Source of the DNA: CALZKI01 sp964567585
GTDB taxonomy: Bacteria; Bacillota; Clostridia; Lachnospirales; Lachnospiraceae
DNA length: 64,000 nt
NCBI GenBank assembly: GCA_964567585.1
Contig: CAZMND010000001.1
Location: 13,228 to 77,227, forward strand
Direction: 5' to 3'
Below, piece by piece: positions 23,526-33,775 of this stretch. Every line of letters starts with the position of its first letter. Within the stretch, counting starts at the first letter, position 1. The notes beneath the pieces are model-generated. The model was not told the DNA's origin. It worked only from the letters and a program-made list of their open reading frames with translations, and made no database searches. The position numbers and the translations under genes were made by a program.

Positions 23526-26420
23526 TTATTTTTCTTTGTAGCGGTATTCTTTTCTCTTTTCTACTTTTGTAGTTGAATTATTTAAAACTTCATCTTCTGA
23601 GCGCTGCCACTCTGACCATTTAGAGTAAATGTATTTCTTGGTATGGGTTCTTGTACGATATTTGTATACAGTTCTGGTATCAATCTGTTTGCAGGTCGCT
23701 GACTCTGTCTTCTTATCTCCAAAGCCTGACTGACTACTTGGTGTGTAGCGTGAATAATAGTAATAATAGTAACCATCGGTAACGGTATACATATTTACTG
23801 CTGGTTCAAAAGTTCTTTTCTGCCCAGCATCAACATTATTGTACCAAATATTTTTGCCACAACATGGATCATTATGATACCCATATATCCTATAACCTTT
23901 ATACTGAGACGCTCCTATATCCTGCAAAGGACTATCTAAATAAACTATCTTATAATGGCTGTTTGACATTGTATTGTCAGCACTAGCTATAGCCCCATTG
24001 CTATAATGCCAATATACATATTTTTCTACTGCAGGTTTTGTATAAGCATACACCGCTTTCCTCAGTTCTGTATTTGTACCATCCGCACTTTCATACGAAC
24101 TACCATTCCATCTCACTTCATGTCTTTCCTGTGTCCAACCACCCGGAATAGATGTACCTTCACCGTTTTCCTTGGTGTAATACTGATAGTTGTATTGTGT
24201 AATCGGATCACTTACATCTACTATATCTGACTCTGCCGGCGGATTTGCTGTTATATCTGACCAGCTTCCATAATCACTGTATTCATCTATTTCCTGTTCC
24301 AAAGTCCATCCCTGACTTGCAAGTGTAGAATCTGTTGTAGCAGGAAGTGTTGTTTTGTTCTGTATATACCACACATCACGAGTTTCAATCTCATACTTAC
24401 TTGAATTCACGCCTGCCGGTAAAGAATCTACCCAATCGGACCATGCTGTATTTTTAGCCGGTTCTGTACCGGAACTTACTACGATTTCAATGGTTGTACC
24501 CATATCCACAAGAGTATCTTTTTCAATTCCCTGTGTAATAACAACACCCTGTTTTACTGTAGCACTGTATTCATACTTCACGCTTACCATTAAGCCCGCA
24601 TTACTAATCATCTGTTTTGCATTTGCTTCTGTTTCATACTGAACGTATGGTACACGAACCTGTTCTTTTCCAAGGCTGACTACAACAGTAACGCTATCCC
24701 CCTGATGTAATACAGTTCCTGACGGAACAGACTGTGAAATAACTTTATCTTTTGCTACTTTCATATCATAAACAGATGTTTCAATAGATAAATATAGGCC
24801 TAGTTCTTCCATCTTCTTTTGTGCCTGTGCATAAGTTAATTTAGTTAAATCTGGCATACTAACTTCTGCCTTATTATCAATTCCGGAAATACCTGTAGAA
24901 ACCTGAAGAACAATGGTATCTCCTTTAGCTATCTTCTCATCTGCAGCCACGCTTTGAGTTGCAATCGTGCCCGGAGTACTCATACTTTCAATTTCTTCAA
25001 TGGTATACTTAATTCCGTTGGTATCAAGCCATGCAATAGCTTCTTCTTTGGTTTTTCCTACTAAAGATGTCATAAATACCGATTCTTTACCTGCACTGAT
25101 AACGACTTCCAAAACAGTATCTTCTTCTACTACATCTCCGCATGTGATATTCTGGGAAAGTATGATTCCTTCTTCGATTTCATCAGAATATTCTTTTCCC
25201 ACAATCTGGATTTTAAGTTTCTTGTTGGAAGACTTAGCTTCTGCTACTTCCACAGTCGTGTTAACTACGTTTGGAACCATAGTGTTTCCGGCCGTCACAA
25301 TAACAGGACTTAAGTTGCCTTCTCTAAAGCTGATAACACCCGTCAGCATAAGTACAAAAAATGTAGTAATTAAAGCAGCTGCAAAACCAACAGATGTTTT
25401 CGCCCACATAGGCCACTTACCAACATCGCGTTTTTCCTTCGCAACTGCCAGTTTTACGACAGTTTTCTGGGAAGTTAATTCCTCTTCGAAGGCTTCCATA
25501 GAAGGTGTTCTTTCCTCGATTTTTAAGTTCATAGCATTCATAACAGCTGTTTCAATGTTTTTATCTACTTTAGTGCCAAGCTTTGACAGGGATTTTAATT
25601 CATCTTTTCCCATTCGCTCCATAGCATCTTCCGGCACAATTCCGGTTAATGCATAATACATAGTTGACGCCAGCGCATATACATCTGTCCATGGTCCCTG
25701 GTCACCCCTGCTTTGATACTGTTCCACTGGCGCATATCCCGGTTTAATCAATACCGATAAACTCTTACTATGTGTTGATGTGGCAAATCTGGATGCACCA
25801 AAGTCAATCAAACTCACCTTTCCATCTTTCGAAATCATAATGTTATCCGGTGAAATATCTCTGTGGATAATCCCAATTTCATGCACTTCCTTTAATGCCG
25901 AAACGACAGGAAGAATAAAGTTAAGTGTATCCTCTACACTCATCTTTCCGTCTCTTTCCAATTTACTTTTTAATGTTTCGCCATCTATATATTCCATGAT
26001 GATGTAAGCAGTATCGTTATAATGAAAGCTGTCATAAATATGTACAACGCCTTCTGTATCCTGAAATTTTGCCAGACGCTTTGCTTCGTCCATAAACTTT
26101 TCAATTCCAGACTGGAACTGTTCTTTTCTTTCCCCATCATAAATGGTTACCTGAGTCTGTCCCGGTACACGGGTAGAAAATTCGCCCGGTAAATATTCTT
26201 TAATTGCTACTTTTCGCTCTAATTCCGCATCATAGCCAATATAGGTAACGCCAAACCCGCCGTATCCTAAGGTTTTTCCAACAATATATCTTTTTGCAAG
26301 AATACTGCCCGGTTCCATATGATATACCTCAGCCGGCATGGTACCTTCTTCATATCCGCAATGCGGACACAGAGTTTGGTTCTCATCAAACTCTTCCATA
26401 CATCCCATACACTTTTTCAT
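23526..26420 (-). CDS. PASTA-domain Ser/Thr kinase (PrkC/PknB type) with unusual C-terminal extension
   Basis: Order: zinc ribbon (CMGC, CPHC), kinase domain (about 42-320) with GYGGFGVTY, VAIKEY, HRDISPDN and DFGAS, one membrane helix (about 345-367), four PASTA-like repeats (about 385-655) and a 300-residue tail. PASTA repeats bind peptidoglycan fragments in PrkC/PknB. The tail is rich in Trp and Tyr, with WSDW, SWSD, YSKWSEWQ and several E/D-T-R-x-V-Y-x-Y-R-type strands seen in surface proteins of gut Firmicutes. At 964 residues it is much longer than typical PASTA kinases. It should sense the envelope and phosphorylate the FHA proteins next to it (inference). Confidence 0.9.
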   Translation of the reverse strand: MKKCMGCMEEFDENQTLCPHCGYEEGTMPAEVYHMEPGSILAKRYIVGKTLGYGGFGVTYIGYDAELERKVAIKEYLPGEFSTRVPGQTQVTIYDGERKEQFQSGIEKFMDEAKRLAKFQDTEGVVHIYDSFHYNDTAYIIMEYIDGETLKSKLERDGKMSVEDTLNFILPVVSALKEVHEIGIIHRDISPDNIMISKDGKVSLIDFGASRFATSTHSKSLSVLIKPGYAPVEQYQSRGDQGPWTDVYALASTMYYALTGIVPEDAMERMGKDELKSLSKLGTKVDKNIETAVMNAMNLKIEERTPSMEAFEEELTSQKTVVKLAVAKEKRDVGKWPMWAKTSVGFAAALITTFFVLMLTGVISFREGNLSPVIVTAGNTMVPNVVNTTVEVAEAKSSNKKLKIQIVGKEYSDEIEEGIILSQNITCGDVVEEDTVLEVVISAGKESVFMTSLVGKTKEEAIAWLDTNGIKYTIEEIESMSTPGTIATQSVAADEKIAKGDTIVLQVSTGISGIDNKAEVSMPDLTKLTYAQAQKKMEELGLYLSIETSVYDMKVAKDKVISQSVPSGTVLHQGDSVTVVVSLGKEQVRVPYVQYETEANAKQMISNAGLMVSVKYEYSATVKQGVVITQGIEKDTLVDMGTTIEIVVSSGTEPAKNTAWSDWVDSLPAGVNSSKYEIETRDVWYIQNKTTLPATTDSTLASQGWTLEQEIDEYSDYGSWSDITANPPAESDIVDVSDPITQYNYQYYTKENGEGTSIPGGWTQERHEVRWNGSSYESADGTNTELRKAVYAYTKPAVEKYVYWHYSNGAIASADNTMSNSHYKIVYLDSPLQDIGASQYKGYRIYGYHNDPCCGKNIWYNNVDAGQKRTFEPAVNMYTVTDGYYYYYYSRYTPSSQSGFGDKKTESATCKQIDTRTVYKYRTRTHTKKYIYSKWSEWQRSEDEVLNNSTTKVEKRKEYRYKEK

Positions 26421-26438
26421 AATCTATTTCTCCCGTCT

Positions 26439-28346
26439 TTAATAAAATGTCGGTTGCTTACCGAGTTCTTCAAATTCTGCATTTATTTCAACAAATGTTT
26501 CATATTGTTCTTTGTTAAGCGGTTGTCCGTACTCAATGGAGTTGCCACTATGAGATTTGGTGGTCAGATTATACTGGGTTCCATCAGATAACAAATATTT
26601 TAAAAACATAACTGATGCATTTTTTTCTGCCATTTGTAAATTATCCTCCATACTGAAATATGTAACAAATTTACAATCAGCATTTTTAATCGGTTTTAAT
26701 GCGTATTTAGCAGGTAAAGCTTTCTGTACTGCAAAATAACTCGTGGTATATGCACTGATATAATCGCTCCCGCCTGCCAGAAATTCATTCATTTCCTGCT
26801 TCGTCGGTCCATACAACAAATCAATAGCAGAAGGAGTAACCAAATCTTCACTTGATATAGTTGTATTAATATAAGCCACTGGGAAAGCAAATGATACCGG
26901 AATCTTTAAGAGTTTATCCTCATTTTTCTTATACTCTTTAAGTCCAAAGTAATCATCCAAATCCAGCTTGTCATATACTTTATCAAGTGTAGCCGCATCT
27001 TCTAAATAAACTATTGACAAATCCGTACTTTCAAAAATTTCCGGCATTTCTCCGTTTTTCCCGGCCTCTTTTAAACGCTCACCATACTCATTTACCGGAA
27101 TTGCTTCTACATCGATTTCAACTTGTGGATAACTTTCACAGAAGTCATCAACAATATCCTGAAACGTGCTTTCCACAGCCTTTTCTTCTCCCGCTTCTGC
27201 CTGAACCCACATAGTCAGATTTGCAGGTCTTAACACTGTTTCTGCCCTTTTTATATAAAAGATAATTCCCCCGATTGCAGCGCTGATAAGTAAAAAAAGT
27301 GTGACAAATAATACACCGACTTTACGCTTGTTTTTACGGCTCTTAAGTTCCGCATCCACACTCTTAACAATCTTCTTTTCCTGTAATGCTTGCTTAAATT
27401 CTTCAGTATTCTGGAAACGCAATTCCGGTTGCATCGCCATGGCACGCATTATGATGTTATTTACTTTATCGCTGATTTGCGGATTCAATTCTTTCGGTTC
27501 TACCAGACACTCCTCTTTAATTCGATTGGTGGATTCTTCTGGCATAACACCTGTCAATGCCCTATACATCATTGCACCTACCGCATACAAATCCGTAAAC
27601 GGTCCCTGTTTACTCTTACTTTTATACTGTTCTGTAGGTGCAAATCCCGGTTTTAAAACTACCGTTAAATTTGTTTCCGTATCACCTTTCGAAAATCTGG
27701 CTGCACCAAAATCCATCAATTTCACATTATCAAAGGTGTTATTCTTACCCATTATCAACATAACGTTATCAGGTGCAACATCTCGATGAATAATTCCTGC
27801 TTTATGGATATCCTTTAACGCATCCAAAACTGCTAAAATAATCTGTGTCACAATAGTTTCAGGTACAATTCCACCGTTTTGTTTAATAAAGGCTTTAAAG
27901 GAAATTCCATACATATATTCCATAACACAATAAGCTGTATTGTTTTCTTCAAAATAGTTATATGTATTTACAATATGCGGGTGAGAGCTGAATCTGGCCA
28001 TATTTCTGGCTTCTTCCAAAAATCGGTCCATACCCACGCGATATTCTTTTTCTCTCTTTTTTGCATAAATATACACTTTTTTTTCTCCGGGCACTCTGGA
28101 TACCAATGTAGCCGGATAATATTCTTTGATAGCTACCATTTTTTCCAGTGTACTATCCCAGGCCCTATATACGACACCAAACCCTCCGGCACCTACTACC
28201 GTTCCAATCACATATCTTCCTGCCAGGATTGTTCCCGGATATAAATGATAAATTTCCTTTGGTTTAGTCCCTTTCACATAACCACAATGAGGACAAGTTT
28301 CAATTCCGTCTTCCATTATTTCCATACAATTCAAACAACGTTCCAT
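26439..28346 (-). CDS. Ser/Thr kinase fused to a solute-binding-protein-like extracellular domain
   Basis: Zinc ribbon (CLNC, CPHC), kinase domain (about 42-315) with GAGGFGVVY, VAIKEY, HRDVAPDN and DFGAARF, a membrane helix (about 345-367), then about 260 residues outside. The outer part begins ANLTMWVQAEAGEEKAVEST and includes DDFCESYPQVEIDVEAIP and PEIFESTDLSIVYLEDAATL, which is the pattern of family 1 extracellular solute-binding proteins of sugar ABC importers. A ligand-binding sensor feeding a Thr kinase is the natural reading. Lies 18 bp before the PASTA kinase gene. Confidence 0.85.
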   Translation of the reverse strand: MERCLNCMEIMEDGIETCPHCGYVKGTKPKEIYHLYPGTILAGRYVIGTVVGAGGFGVVYRAWDSTLEKMVAIKEYYPATLVSRVPGEKKVYIYAKKREKEYRVGMDRFLEEARNMARFSSHPHIVNTYNYFEENNTAYCVMEYMYGISFKAFIKQNGGIVPETIVTQIILAVLDALKDIHKAGIIHRDVAPDNVMLIMGKNNTFDNVKLMDFGAARFSKGDTETNLTVVLKPGFAPTEQYKSKSKQGPFTDLYAVGAMMYRALTGVMPEESTNRIKEECLVEPKELNPQISDKVNNIIMRAMAMQPELRFQNTEEFKQALQEKKIVKSVDAELKSRKNKRKVGVLFVTLFLLISAAIGGIIFYIKRAETVLRPANLTMWVQAEAGEEKAVESTFQDIVDDFCESYPQVEIDVEAIPVNEYGERLKEAGKNGEMPEIFESTDLSIVYLEDAATLDKVYDKLDLDDYFGLKEYKKNEDKLLKIPVSFAFPVAYINTTISSEDLVTPSAIDLLYGPTKQEMNEFLAGGSDYISAYTTSYFAVQKALPAKYALKPIKNADCKFVTYFSMEDNLQMAEKNASVMFLKYLLSDGTQYNLTTKSHSGNSIEYGQPLNKEQYETFVEINAEFEELGKQPTFY

Positions 28347-28368
28347 ACTTTTTCTCTCTCTTTATCTT

Positions 28369-29181
28369 TTATTCATATGACATCATAATTACAGTTGTAT
28401 TATCTTTGTGTTTCTTCGGTGAATCTTCCACCGCCTGAATCAGGTTTTCAACTGATATATCAACACTTTCATAACTTTTAAAAAGAATCTCTTCTATTGT
28501 TTCTTTTTTCAAACATTTATATAGTCCGTCACTACACAGAAGAATCCGATCATCATACATCAACTCAAAAGGTTTTTGGGGTACATCTATCATTTCAAGA
28601 GTTCCCATTCCAATGTAACTGACCAATGCTTCAAATTTATTCTGCGCTTCTAAAAATTCTTCTTCGGAAATTTCACCGTTAACCATCTTTTTTTCCATTT
28701 TGTAACCATAATTGTGATCTCTGGTAACGCATTGCATTTCATTTCCTCGCAAAACATAAATTCGGCTGTCACCAACTGATAACCAATACATCCTGCTATC
28801 TATGACAATGACTGCAACAACGGTTGTTCCTGCATCCAAACGTTTTCCCCTCTCGTCCTGTAACGAGTATACCAATCTGTCCATTTGCCTAGCTTCTTCC
28901 ATTAAAAAACCGGGAACATCCAAACCATCCCAATTTTCAAAGTCACTTGCCAATTTCTCTACAGCTTTTTGACTGGCCCTTTCGCCATATTCCATTCCAC
29001 CCATTCCATCACAAACTACTGCCAACTTTGCAACATCTGTTTCCGATACAAAATACGCATCCTGTTGACAATCTCTTGTTCCAATTATGGACTTTGCAGC
29101 AATATGTATTTGTACTTCTCTTGGGATTTTTATGGTTACAATATCATCCTGAGAATCATAATCATTCATATATCCATCCAA
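28369..29181 (-). CDS. PP2C-family Ser/Thr phosphatase
   Basis: Soluble 270-residue phosphatase. Motifs GTRDCQQDAYFV, VVCDGMGGMEYG, YWLSVGDSRIYV, IGMG, LLCSDGLYKC and KDNTTVIMMSYE are present, with metal-binding Asp residues kept. An N-terminal 25-residue extension is acidic. Start ATG 29181 has AAAGGAG four bases before. Located between two kinase genes, it should reverse their marks. Confidence 0.9.
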   Translation of the reverse strand: MDGYMNDYDSQDDIVTIKIPREVQIHIAAKSIIGTRDCQQDAYFVSETDVAKLAVVCDGMGGMEYGERASQKAVEKLASDFENWDGLDVPGFLMEEARQMDRLVYSLQDERGKRLDAGTTVVAVIVIDSRMYWLSVGDSRIYVLRGNEMQCVTRDHNYGYKMEKKMVNGEISEEEFLEAQNKFEALVSYIGMGTLEMIDVPQKPFELMYDDRILLCSDGLYKCLKKETIEEILFKSYESVDISVENLIQAVEDSPKKHKDNTTVIMMSYE

Positions 29182-29195
29182 CTCCTTTGCAAAAG

Positions 29196-30485
29196 CTAAT
29201 TCAGTTTAATTTCACAAACACCTGCTAGCATTATGCTACTTTCTCTTGCAAATGCGTAAACCTGATTCTTTTTAAGTTTTTTCCCCAGATAAGTTATTCC
29301 GTTCGTAGATACATCCTTTAACAGATATTGTCCGCTCTGGCTGTCATACTGGATATAACAATGCAGTTTACTTACCTGTGGATACCCGGTTATACATATA
29401 TCCTTATCTTGGGTCCTTCCTACCGAATAGGACACATTCTCAACCAGTGGCCACGTTTTTAATTTTCTTTGAAAACTCGTGTGCATAATACATATCTTTT
29501 TCGTATCTTGTATTCCGCCATCATTTACAATTAGTCTCCTTGTATTACCACTTTCATCCTGCTTCATTTCTTCCAAAAATTGATGAATGGATTGATATCG
29601 TTTTTTATAATCCAAGTGCAACGCCTTATCCAACACAATTGACTGCCTAAGAGACATTTCTTCCACTATTTGATACGCCGGTGTGTACTTTTCTCCTGCC
29701 ACCCGTTCCATTGAATCTGGTAATTTTTTCCCACATATCATATAGTAAAAGGTGCTGGCCAACGCATACACATCCGTATAATTGCCTTGTCGTGTATCAC
29801 TCCGATACTGTTCCGGCGGTGCAAAATGCGGTTTTAAAACAATGGTAAAATGTTGATTTTTTTGTCTGACAATATGTTTTGCACTACCAAAATCTATTAA
29901 TTTTATTTTTTCATCTTTCGTAATAATAATGTTTTCCGGACTAATATCTCTATGCAATAAAAAACGTCTTGTATGTACTTTGTCCAACGCATTTCCAACC
30001 GCATACAATATTTGCAAGGCCGTGTCATAGGGTAATCTTCCGTTCGGGAAAAACTTCGTCAACTTACTAACATTACTGCCTTCCAAATATTCCATAACGT
30101 AGTAAGATGTCCCATTACCTTCAAAATAATCCGTAATACGGACAATATTCGGAATATTTGCCACTTCAAGAAGTGTTCCTGCCTCTTCCATAAAACGCAT
30201 TTTACCGTGATCGTAATGTTTCGCTGCATCTTCATCTATGGGGCAAAGTGAAATACCATCTTCTGCACGCATACAAATTCCAAGAGGAACATATTCTTTT
30301 ATGGCACAGAAAATTTGATTTATTTTGTCATACGCCTTATAAGTTATACCAAACCCTCCAGCCCCCAAAACCACATCTATAACGTATCTGTTATGCAGGT
30401 CATAATCTTTTGGTAATGCAAGCGTATTCCCTGAATTTAGTAATTTTTCATTTGATTTCTCCATCGCCAATAACATTAACTCCAT
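29196..30485 (-). CDS. Ser/Thr kinase with C-terminal FHA domain
   Basis: Cytoplasmic 429-residue kinase without zinc ribbon or membrane helix. Kinase motifs: GAGGFGITY, AIKEYVP, HRDISPENI, DFGSAKH. The FHA part (about 335-429) has SVGRTQDKD, VSKLHC (Lys instead of the common Arg) and STNGITYLG. Overlap with the vWA gene makes the start uncertain: ATG codons at 30485, 30476 (within TAATG) and 30464 are in frame. Kinase, PP2C and vWA genes side by side recall TerY-type triads (family knowledge), although here the vWA part is secreted. Confidence 0.88.
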   Translation of the reverse strand: MELMLLAMEKSNEKLLNSGNTLALPKDYDLHNRYVIDVVLGAGGFGITYKAYDKINQIFCAIKEYVPLGICMRAEDGISLCPIDEDAAKHYDHGKMRFMEEAGTLLEVANIPNIVRITDYFEGNGTSYYVMEYLEGSNVSKLTKFFPNGRLPYDTALQILYAVGNALDKVHTRRFLLHRDISPENIIITKDEKIKLIDFGSAKHIVRQKNQHFTIVLKPHFAPPEQYRSDTRQGNYTDVYALASTFYYMICGKKLPDSMERVAGEKYTPAYQIVEEMSLRQSIVLDKALHLDYKKRYQSIHQFLEEMKQDESGNTRRLIVNDGGIQDTKKICIMHTSFQRKLKTWPLVENVSYSVGRTQDKDICITGYPQVSKLHCYIQYDSQSGQYLLKDVSTNGITYLGKKLKKNQVYAFARESSIMLAGVCEIKLN

Positions 30486-32167
30486 ATAATTTTCATTTTT
30501 AATGAACCGGCAACAATCACGTCACCACTATGTAATTTATGGTTGTTATATACCCTTATACCATTCACAAAAGTTCCGTTTGTAGTCTGCAAATCCGTAA
30601 TAAATATTTCTCCGTCTTTATGTTCCAATGCAAAATGTTGTCTGCTCATTCTTCCGTCTTCTAAAGACAAATCACAAAATGATGCACGACCTACAATAAG
30701 GCTTTTATAGATGTTTGTCTGTATCGCATTTCCTTCACCCAGTGAGCCGCTTACAATTTCCAAAGAAACTGCAAATCCCTGTTCATTCGAAAGACTCACC
30801 CTCTGTCTTTGTGAAATATTGCTGGCAAGAGCCACTTTCCCGTCAACATACACAATGCCTTTGTTCTTCTTTATTTTTGACCAGACAAGCACGACTACAA
30901 GCAATAAAACTACCACGAGTACAACACAAATAAGCCACAGCCATTCCTTTATGAATATAAGCCACTTTGGTGTTGGTTTTACACCGTCAACATCTAATTC
31001 AAAAGCGGTTGTGACACTGTTTTTTTCCATGGAATTATCTACAAGTCCCGGTGCATCCACTTTATAATGCCCGGTGTAAAGGTTATCTTCAAAAGTAAGC
31101 AAAACTACACTGCCACTTTCATAAGTCGCTGTCACTACCGGAAGATTTTTATCCTCTGCAAACACGCTCCATGAGGTTGCTAATTCGCCACCTGAAACAT
31201 CTTCGCTAAATGTAATTTTTAACTGATTTACTTCCACTTTTTCCACATTTACAATCGCAGGTGCTACACTATCTGCCATAGACGTTCCAAGCATCACTTC
31301 TTTACTTCGTATAATTCCCGTAGATGGGATTTTTAAACTAATTACATTCATTTGATAATTGATGTAATTAGTTTGGGCTGAAAGTTCAATCACCCATGTA
31401 TTATTGATGTTCTCAATTACCGTTTGTAAAACACTACCTGTCTCTTTTGCAGAAAAAATATTTAAATTTCCACCAAGCCCTCTTGCAAACTCACCAAATG
31501 CATTTAAATTTTCTTTGATAGCATCTTTAATACCCAGTGCATAAACCGGCATATTCCGTTCTGACAATGCTTTAAATGCTTCATCGCTTGTGGAAGTACC
31601 TACAGCGAAGTCTTCACCGTCTGTAAAAACCAAAACAATTTTTCTGTTATCGCTTTTTAACTCATCCGCTAAATCCGCTGTCTGCATAATTGCTTCAAAC
31701 ATCATAGTTTTTCGGTCTTTATTATCAAGTTTTTCAACTGCCTGTTTTCTTTCATCCGTGCTTTCATTCCCTTTTAGTAAAGTAGTAACTTCTTCACCAA
31801 AAGACATCAAAATCACCCTGTCTTTAGCGGAAACCGTATCCATAAAATCATTTAGGGTGTTCTTTATTTCTTTGCAATAACTATCGGGCAATGAATTGGA
31901 TATATCAACCAATACAAAGTAATCTGTTCCTTCATGTTTTTCACTATAGCGTTGTATGTTATCAACCGTTAAAACCTCTTCTAAAAGACGTATCTCCAAA
32001 TCATATTTATCCGGCATTTCACTACTTCTTACATACATTTCAACTGAAGGCATATTAGTAATAACCTGTTCAATTTCAATCTTTTCTTCTGCCCTAACAC
32101 AAAAAGTCGGAAGCATAAAGATAATCACCGCAGAAATCCAAATCCCTTTTAAATTAAATTTCTTCAT
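30476..32167 (-). CDS. Membrane vWA-domain protein with cytoplasmic FHA domain
   Basis: Signal peptide (about 1-26), extracellular vWA domain (about 82-265) with the metal-site DISNS and FTDGED, an Ig-like segment (about 285-370, LKITFSEDVSGG), one membrane helix (about 408-432) and an FHA domain (about 470-563) with IVGRAS, MSRQHF and TTNGTFVNG. vWA domains bind protein ligands through a bound metal ion. The FHA motifs are canonical. The protein could pass binding events outside to kinase partners inside (inference). Confidence 0.86.
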   Translation of the reverse strand: MKKFNLKGIWISAVIIFMLPTFCVRAEEKIEIEQVITNMPSVEMYVRSSEMPDKYDLEIRLLEEVLTVDNIQRYSEKHEGTDYFVLVDISNSLPDSYCKEIKNTLNDFMDTVSAKDRVILMSFGEEVTTLLKGNESTDERKQAVEKLDNKDRKTMMFEAIMQTADLADELKSDNRKIVLVFTDGEDFAVGTSTSDEAFKALSERNMPVYALGIKDAIKENLNAFGEFARGLGGNLNIFSAKETGSVLQTVIENINNTWVIELSAQTNYINYQMNVISLKIPSTGIIRSKEVMLGTSMADSVAPAIVNVEKVEVNQLKITFSEDVSGGELATSWSVFAEDKNLPVVTATYESGSVVLLTFEDNLYTGHYKVDAPGLVDNSMEKNSVTTAFELDVDGVKPTPKWLIFIKEWLWLICVVLVVVLLLVVVLVWSKIKKNKGIVYVDGKVALASNISQRQRVSLSNEQGFAVSLEIVSGSLGEGNAIQTNIYKSLIVGRASFCDLSLEDGRMSRQHFALEHKDGEIFITDLQTTNGTFVNGIRVYNNHKLHSGDVIVAGSLKMKIIWS

Positions 32168-32187
32168 ATGCTTTCTCCTTACTTAAT

Positions 32188-32925
32188 CTATTTATTACAA
32201 ATCACGGCTATAGCTGAAAAATTATCCATATCTGCACAAACACCCTGCTTTAGAATGATTTCTTTCATACTATCCACCCATTCTTTTGCACTCTTGGCTT
32301 TTTTCAAGCATTTTTCCATTTGCTTTTCACAGATAAATTCCCAAAATCCGTCACTACAAAGTAAAAAAGCAAGTTTCTCTTTTTTTTCAATACTTTCAGC
32401 CTTTACGTATTTAGGTGAATCCCACTCAATTCCCATTACTCTTAACAACCGGTTTCTATCAGGGTGATTTCTGATATCCTTTTCCTTAATTTCTCCTGCT
32501 GCAACTAGCATTTGCGGCACACTATGATCCACTGTTCTTTCTGCAAGTTTGTTTTTATAAAAAACATACAGTCTGGAATCTCCCACATGTGCCCACTGTA
32601 TATCCTTTTCCCTGATTTGTAACACAACTGCTGTTGTCTTCATTTGATTGCGTGCATTTTCTTTTTTCTGTAATTTCAATAACTGCGTATGACTATATAA
32701 AAAGGCCTCATCAATAAAGTCGTTATCCTTTGATTTTATCTCATAGACTTTTAACATTTCATCTACAACAAGTCCGGATGCGACTTCACCTTTTCCATGA
32801 CCACCCAGTCCATCGCACAATATAAAAACACCTTCTGCATTTTTCTCTGATACCTTTGCGCCTACAGAGTCTTCGTTATTATCACGCATTCCTTTATCTG
32901 ACATAATTGAATAATCCAGTTTCAT
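32188..32925 (-). CDS. PP2C-family Ser/Thr phosphatase
   Basis: A 245-residue soluble phosphatase in PstP/PrpC style. Motifs: GMRDNNEDSVG, FILCDGLGGHGKGEVAS, WAHVGDSRLYV, FLLCSDGFWEF and DNFSAIAVIC. The metal-binding aspartates are conserved. Third phosphatase of the window and second in this operon, 9 bp after the ABC permease in gene order, 20 bp before the vWA gene. Confidence 0.92.
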   Translation of the reverse strand: MKLDYSIMSDKGMRDNNEDSVGAKVSEKNAEGVFILCDGLGGHGKGEVASGLVVDEMLKVYEIKSKDNDFIDEAFLYSHTQLLKLQKKENARNQMKTTAVVLQIREKDIQWAHVGDSRLYVFYKNKLAERTVDHSVPQMLVAAGEIKEKDIRNHPDRNRLLRVMGIEWDSPKYVKAESIEKKEKLAFLLCSDGFWEFICEKQMEKCLKKAKSAKEWVDSMKEIILKQGVCADMDNFSAIAVICNK

Positions 32926-32934
32926 AATGACTAC

Positions 32935-33762
32935 CTATCTTTTATCCTTATCTACAAATTTCAATGCAATAATACTGATAATTCCGTACAACACCGCAAA
33001 AGCTGCCAGAATAAGCCATATCTTTAACAGGTGTTCTACCGTATGTTCATAATCTGTTCTCATTACATCCGTTATAATCAGCATTGGGTCTATTTCTAAT
33101 TCCAGTACATTAGATGTACTGCATATTGCTTCCAATCCCCACTTACTCACTGTTAATTTTGATATTTTTTCCGTAAATCCGTTTAATTCAAAAATCATTC
33201 CGGACATTACCAACTGAATGATTAAAACAAAAGGCATAACCGTCATTGCTGTATTTGCTGTTTTCACAATACTGGATATGGCAAGTCCCAAAACATCGGA
33301 AGAATAAATAATTAAAAAGAAAGTCACAAGCAGCTCTATTCCCGCAGGAAAAATAAGTGGATTTTCCGGCGTATGTCCCCAGTTTTTAATAAAAATAATA
33401 ACTGTAACAATTACTGCTTCACACAAGCACAAGACCATTTCATAAATCATATGCGCTATAACGTATGAAGAAATATGCAAGCCCGTTCTATGCTCTCTTT
33501 TAATAATTGCTCTTTCTTTACAAATAGATTGAATCGAATTAAAAAGACCAATCCAAATACATGCACATACTAGTGCAAATGCTCCGTTTCGTGTATCTCT
33601 AAATGTCACAAACGTATTGTCACCAGTTACCGATGCTATGATGATTGTAATAATGGCTGCACTAATAAACGTTTTCCAAAGCTTTTCATTGATAAATGCT
33701 CTGTAACATTTCCCTACATACACCCAAATCTGACCTATTCTTGAAATTCGTTTTGAATCCAT
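32935..33762 (-). CDS. ABC-2 type permease, partner of the FHA-ABC ATPase
   Basis: A 275-residue integral membrane protein with about six helices (for example KTFISAAIITIIIAS, GAFALVCACIWIGL, TFFLIIYSSDVLGLAIS, IWLILAAFAVLYGII), of the ABC-2/ABCG export type. The region AFALVCACIWIGLFNSIQSICKER matches the coupling segment of this family. Start ATG 33762 has GAGGG seven bases before; an in-frame ATG at 33840 would lie inside the ATPase gene. Together with the next gene it forms a half-size exporter; the substrate is unknown. Confidence 0.8.
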   Translation of the reverse strand: MDSKRISRIGQIWVYVGKCYRAFINEKLWKTFISAAIITIIIASVTGDNTFVTFRDTRNGAFALVCACIWIGLFNSIQSICKERAIIKREHRTGLHISSYVIAHMIYEMVLCLCEAVIVTVIIFIKNWGHTPENPLIFPAGIELLVTFFLIIYSSDVLGLAISSIVKTANTAMTVMPFVLIIQLVMSGMIFELNGFTEKISKLTVSKWGLEAICSTSNVLELEIDPMLIITDVMRTDYEHTVEHLLKIWLILAAFAVLYGIISIIALKFVDKDKR

Positions 33763-33775
33763 ACTTAAACCCTCT

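Noticed and set aside
24967..25656. Long plus-strand frame of 229 codons opposite the PASTA kinase
   Set aside because: It lies wholly inside the kinase gene, lacks a ribosome site and shows no domain pattern.
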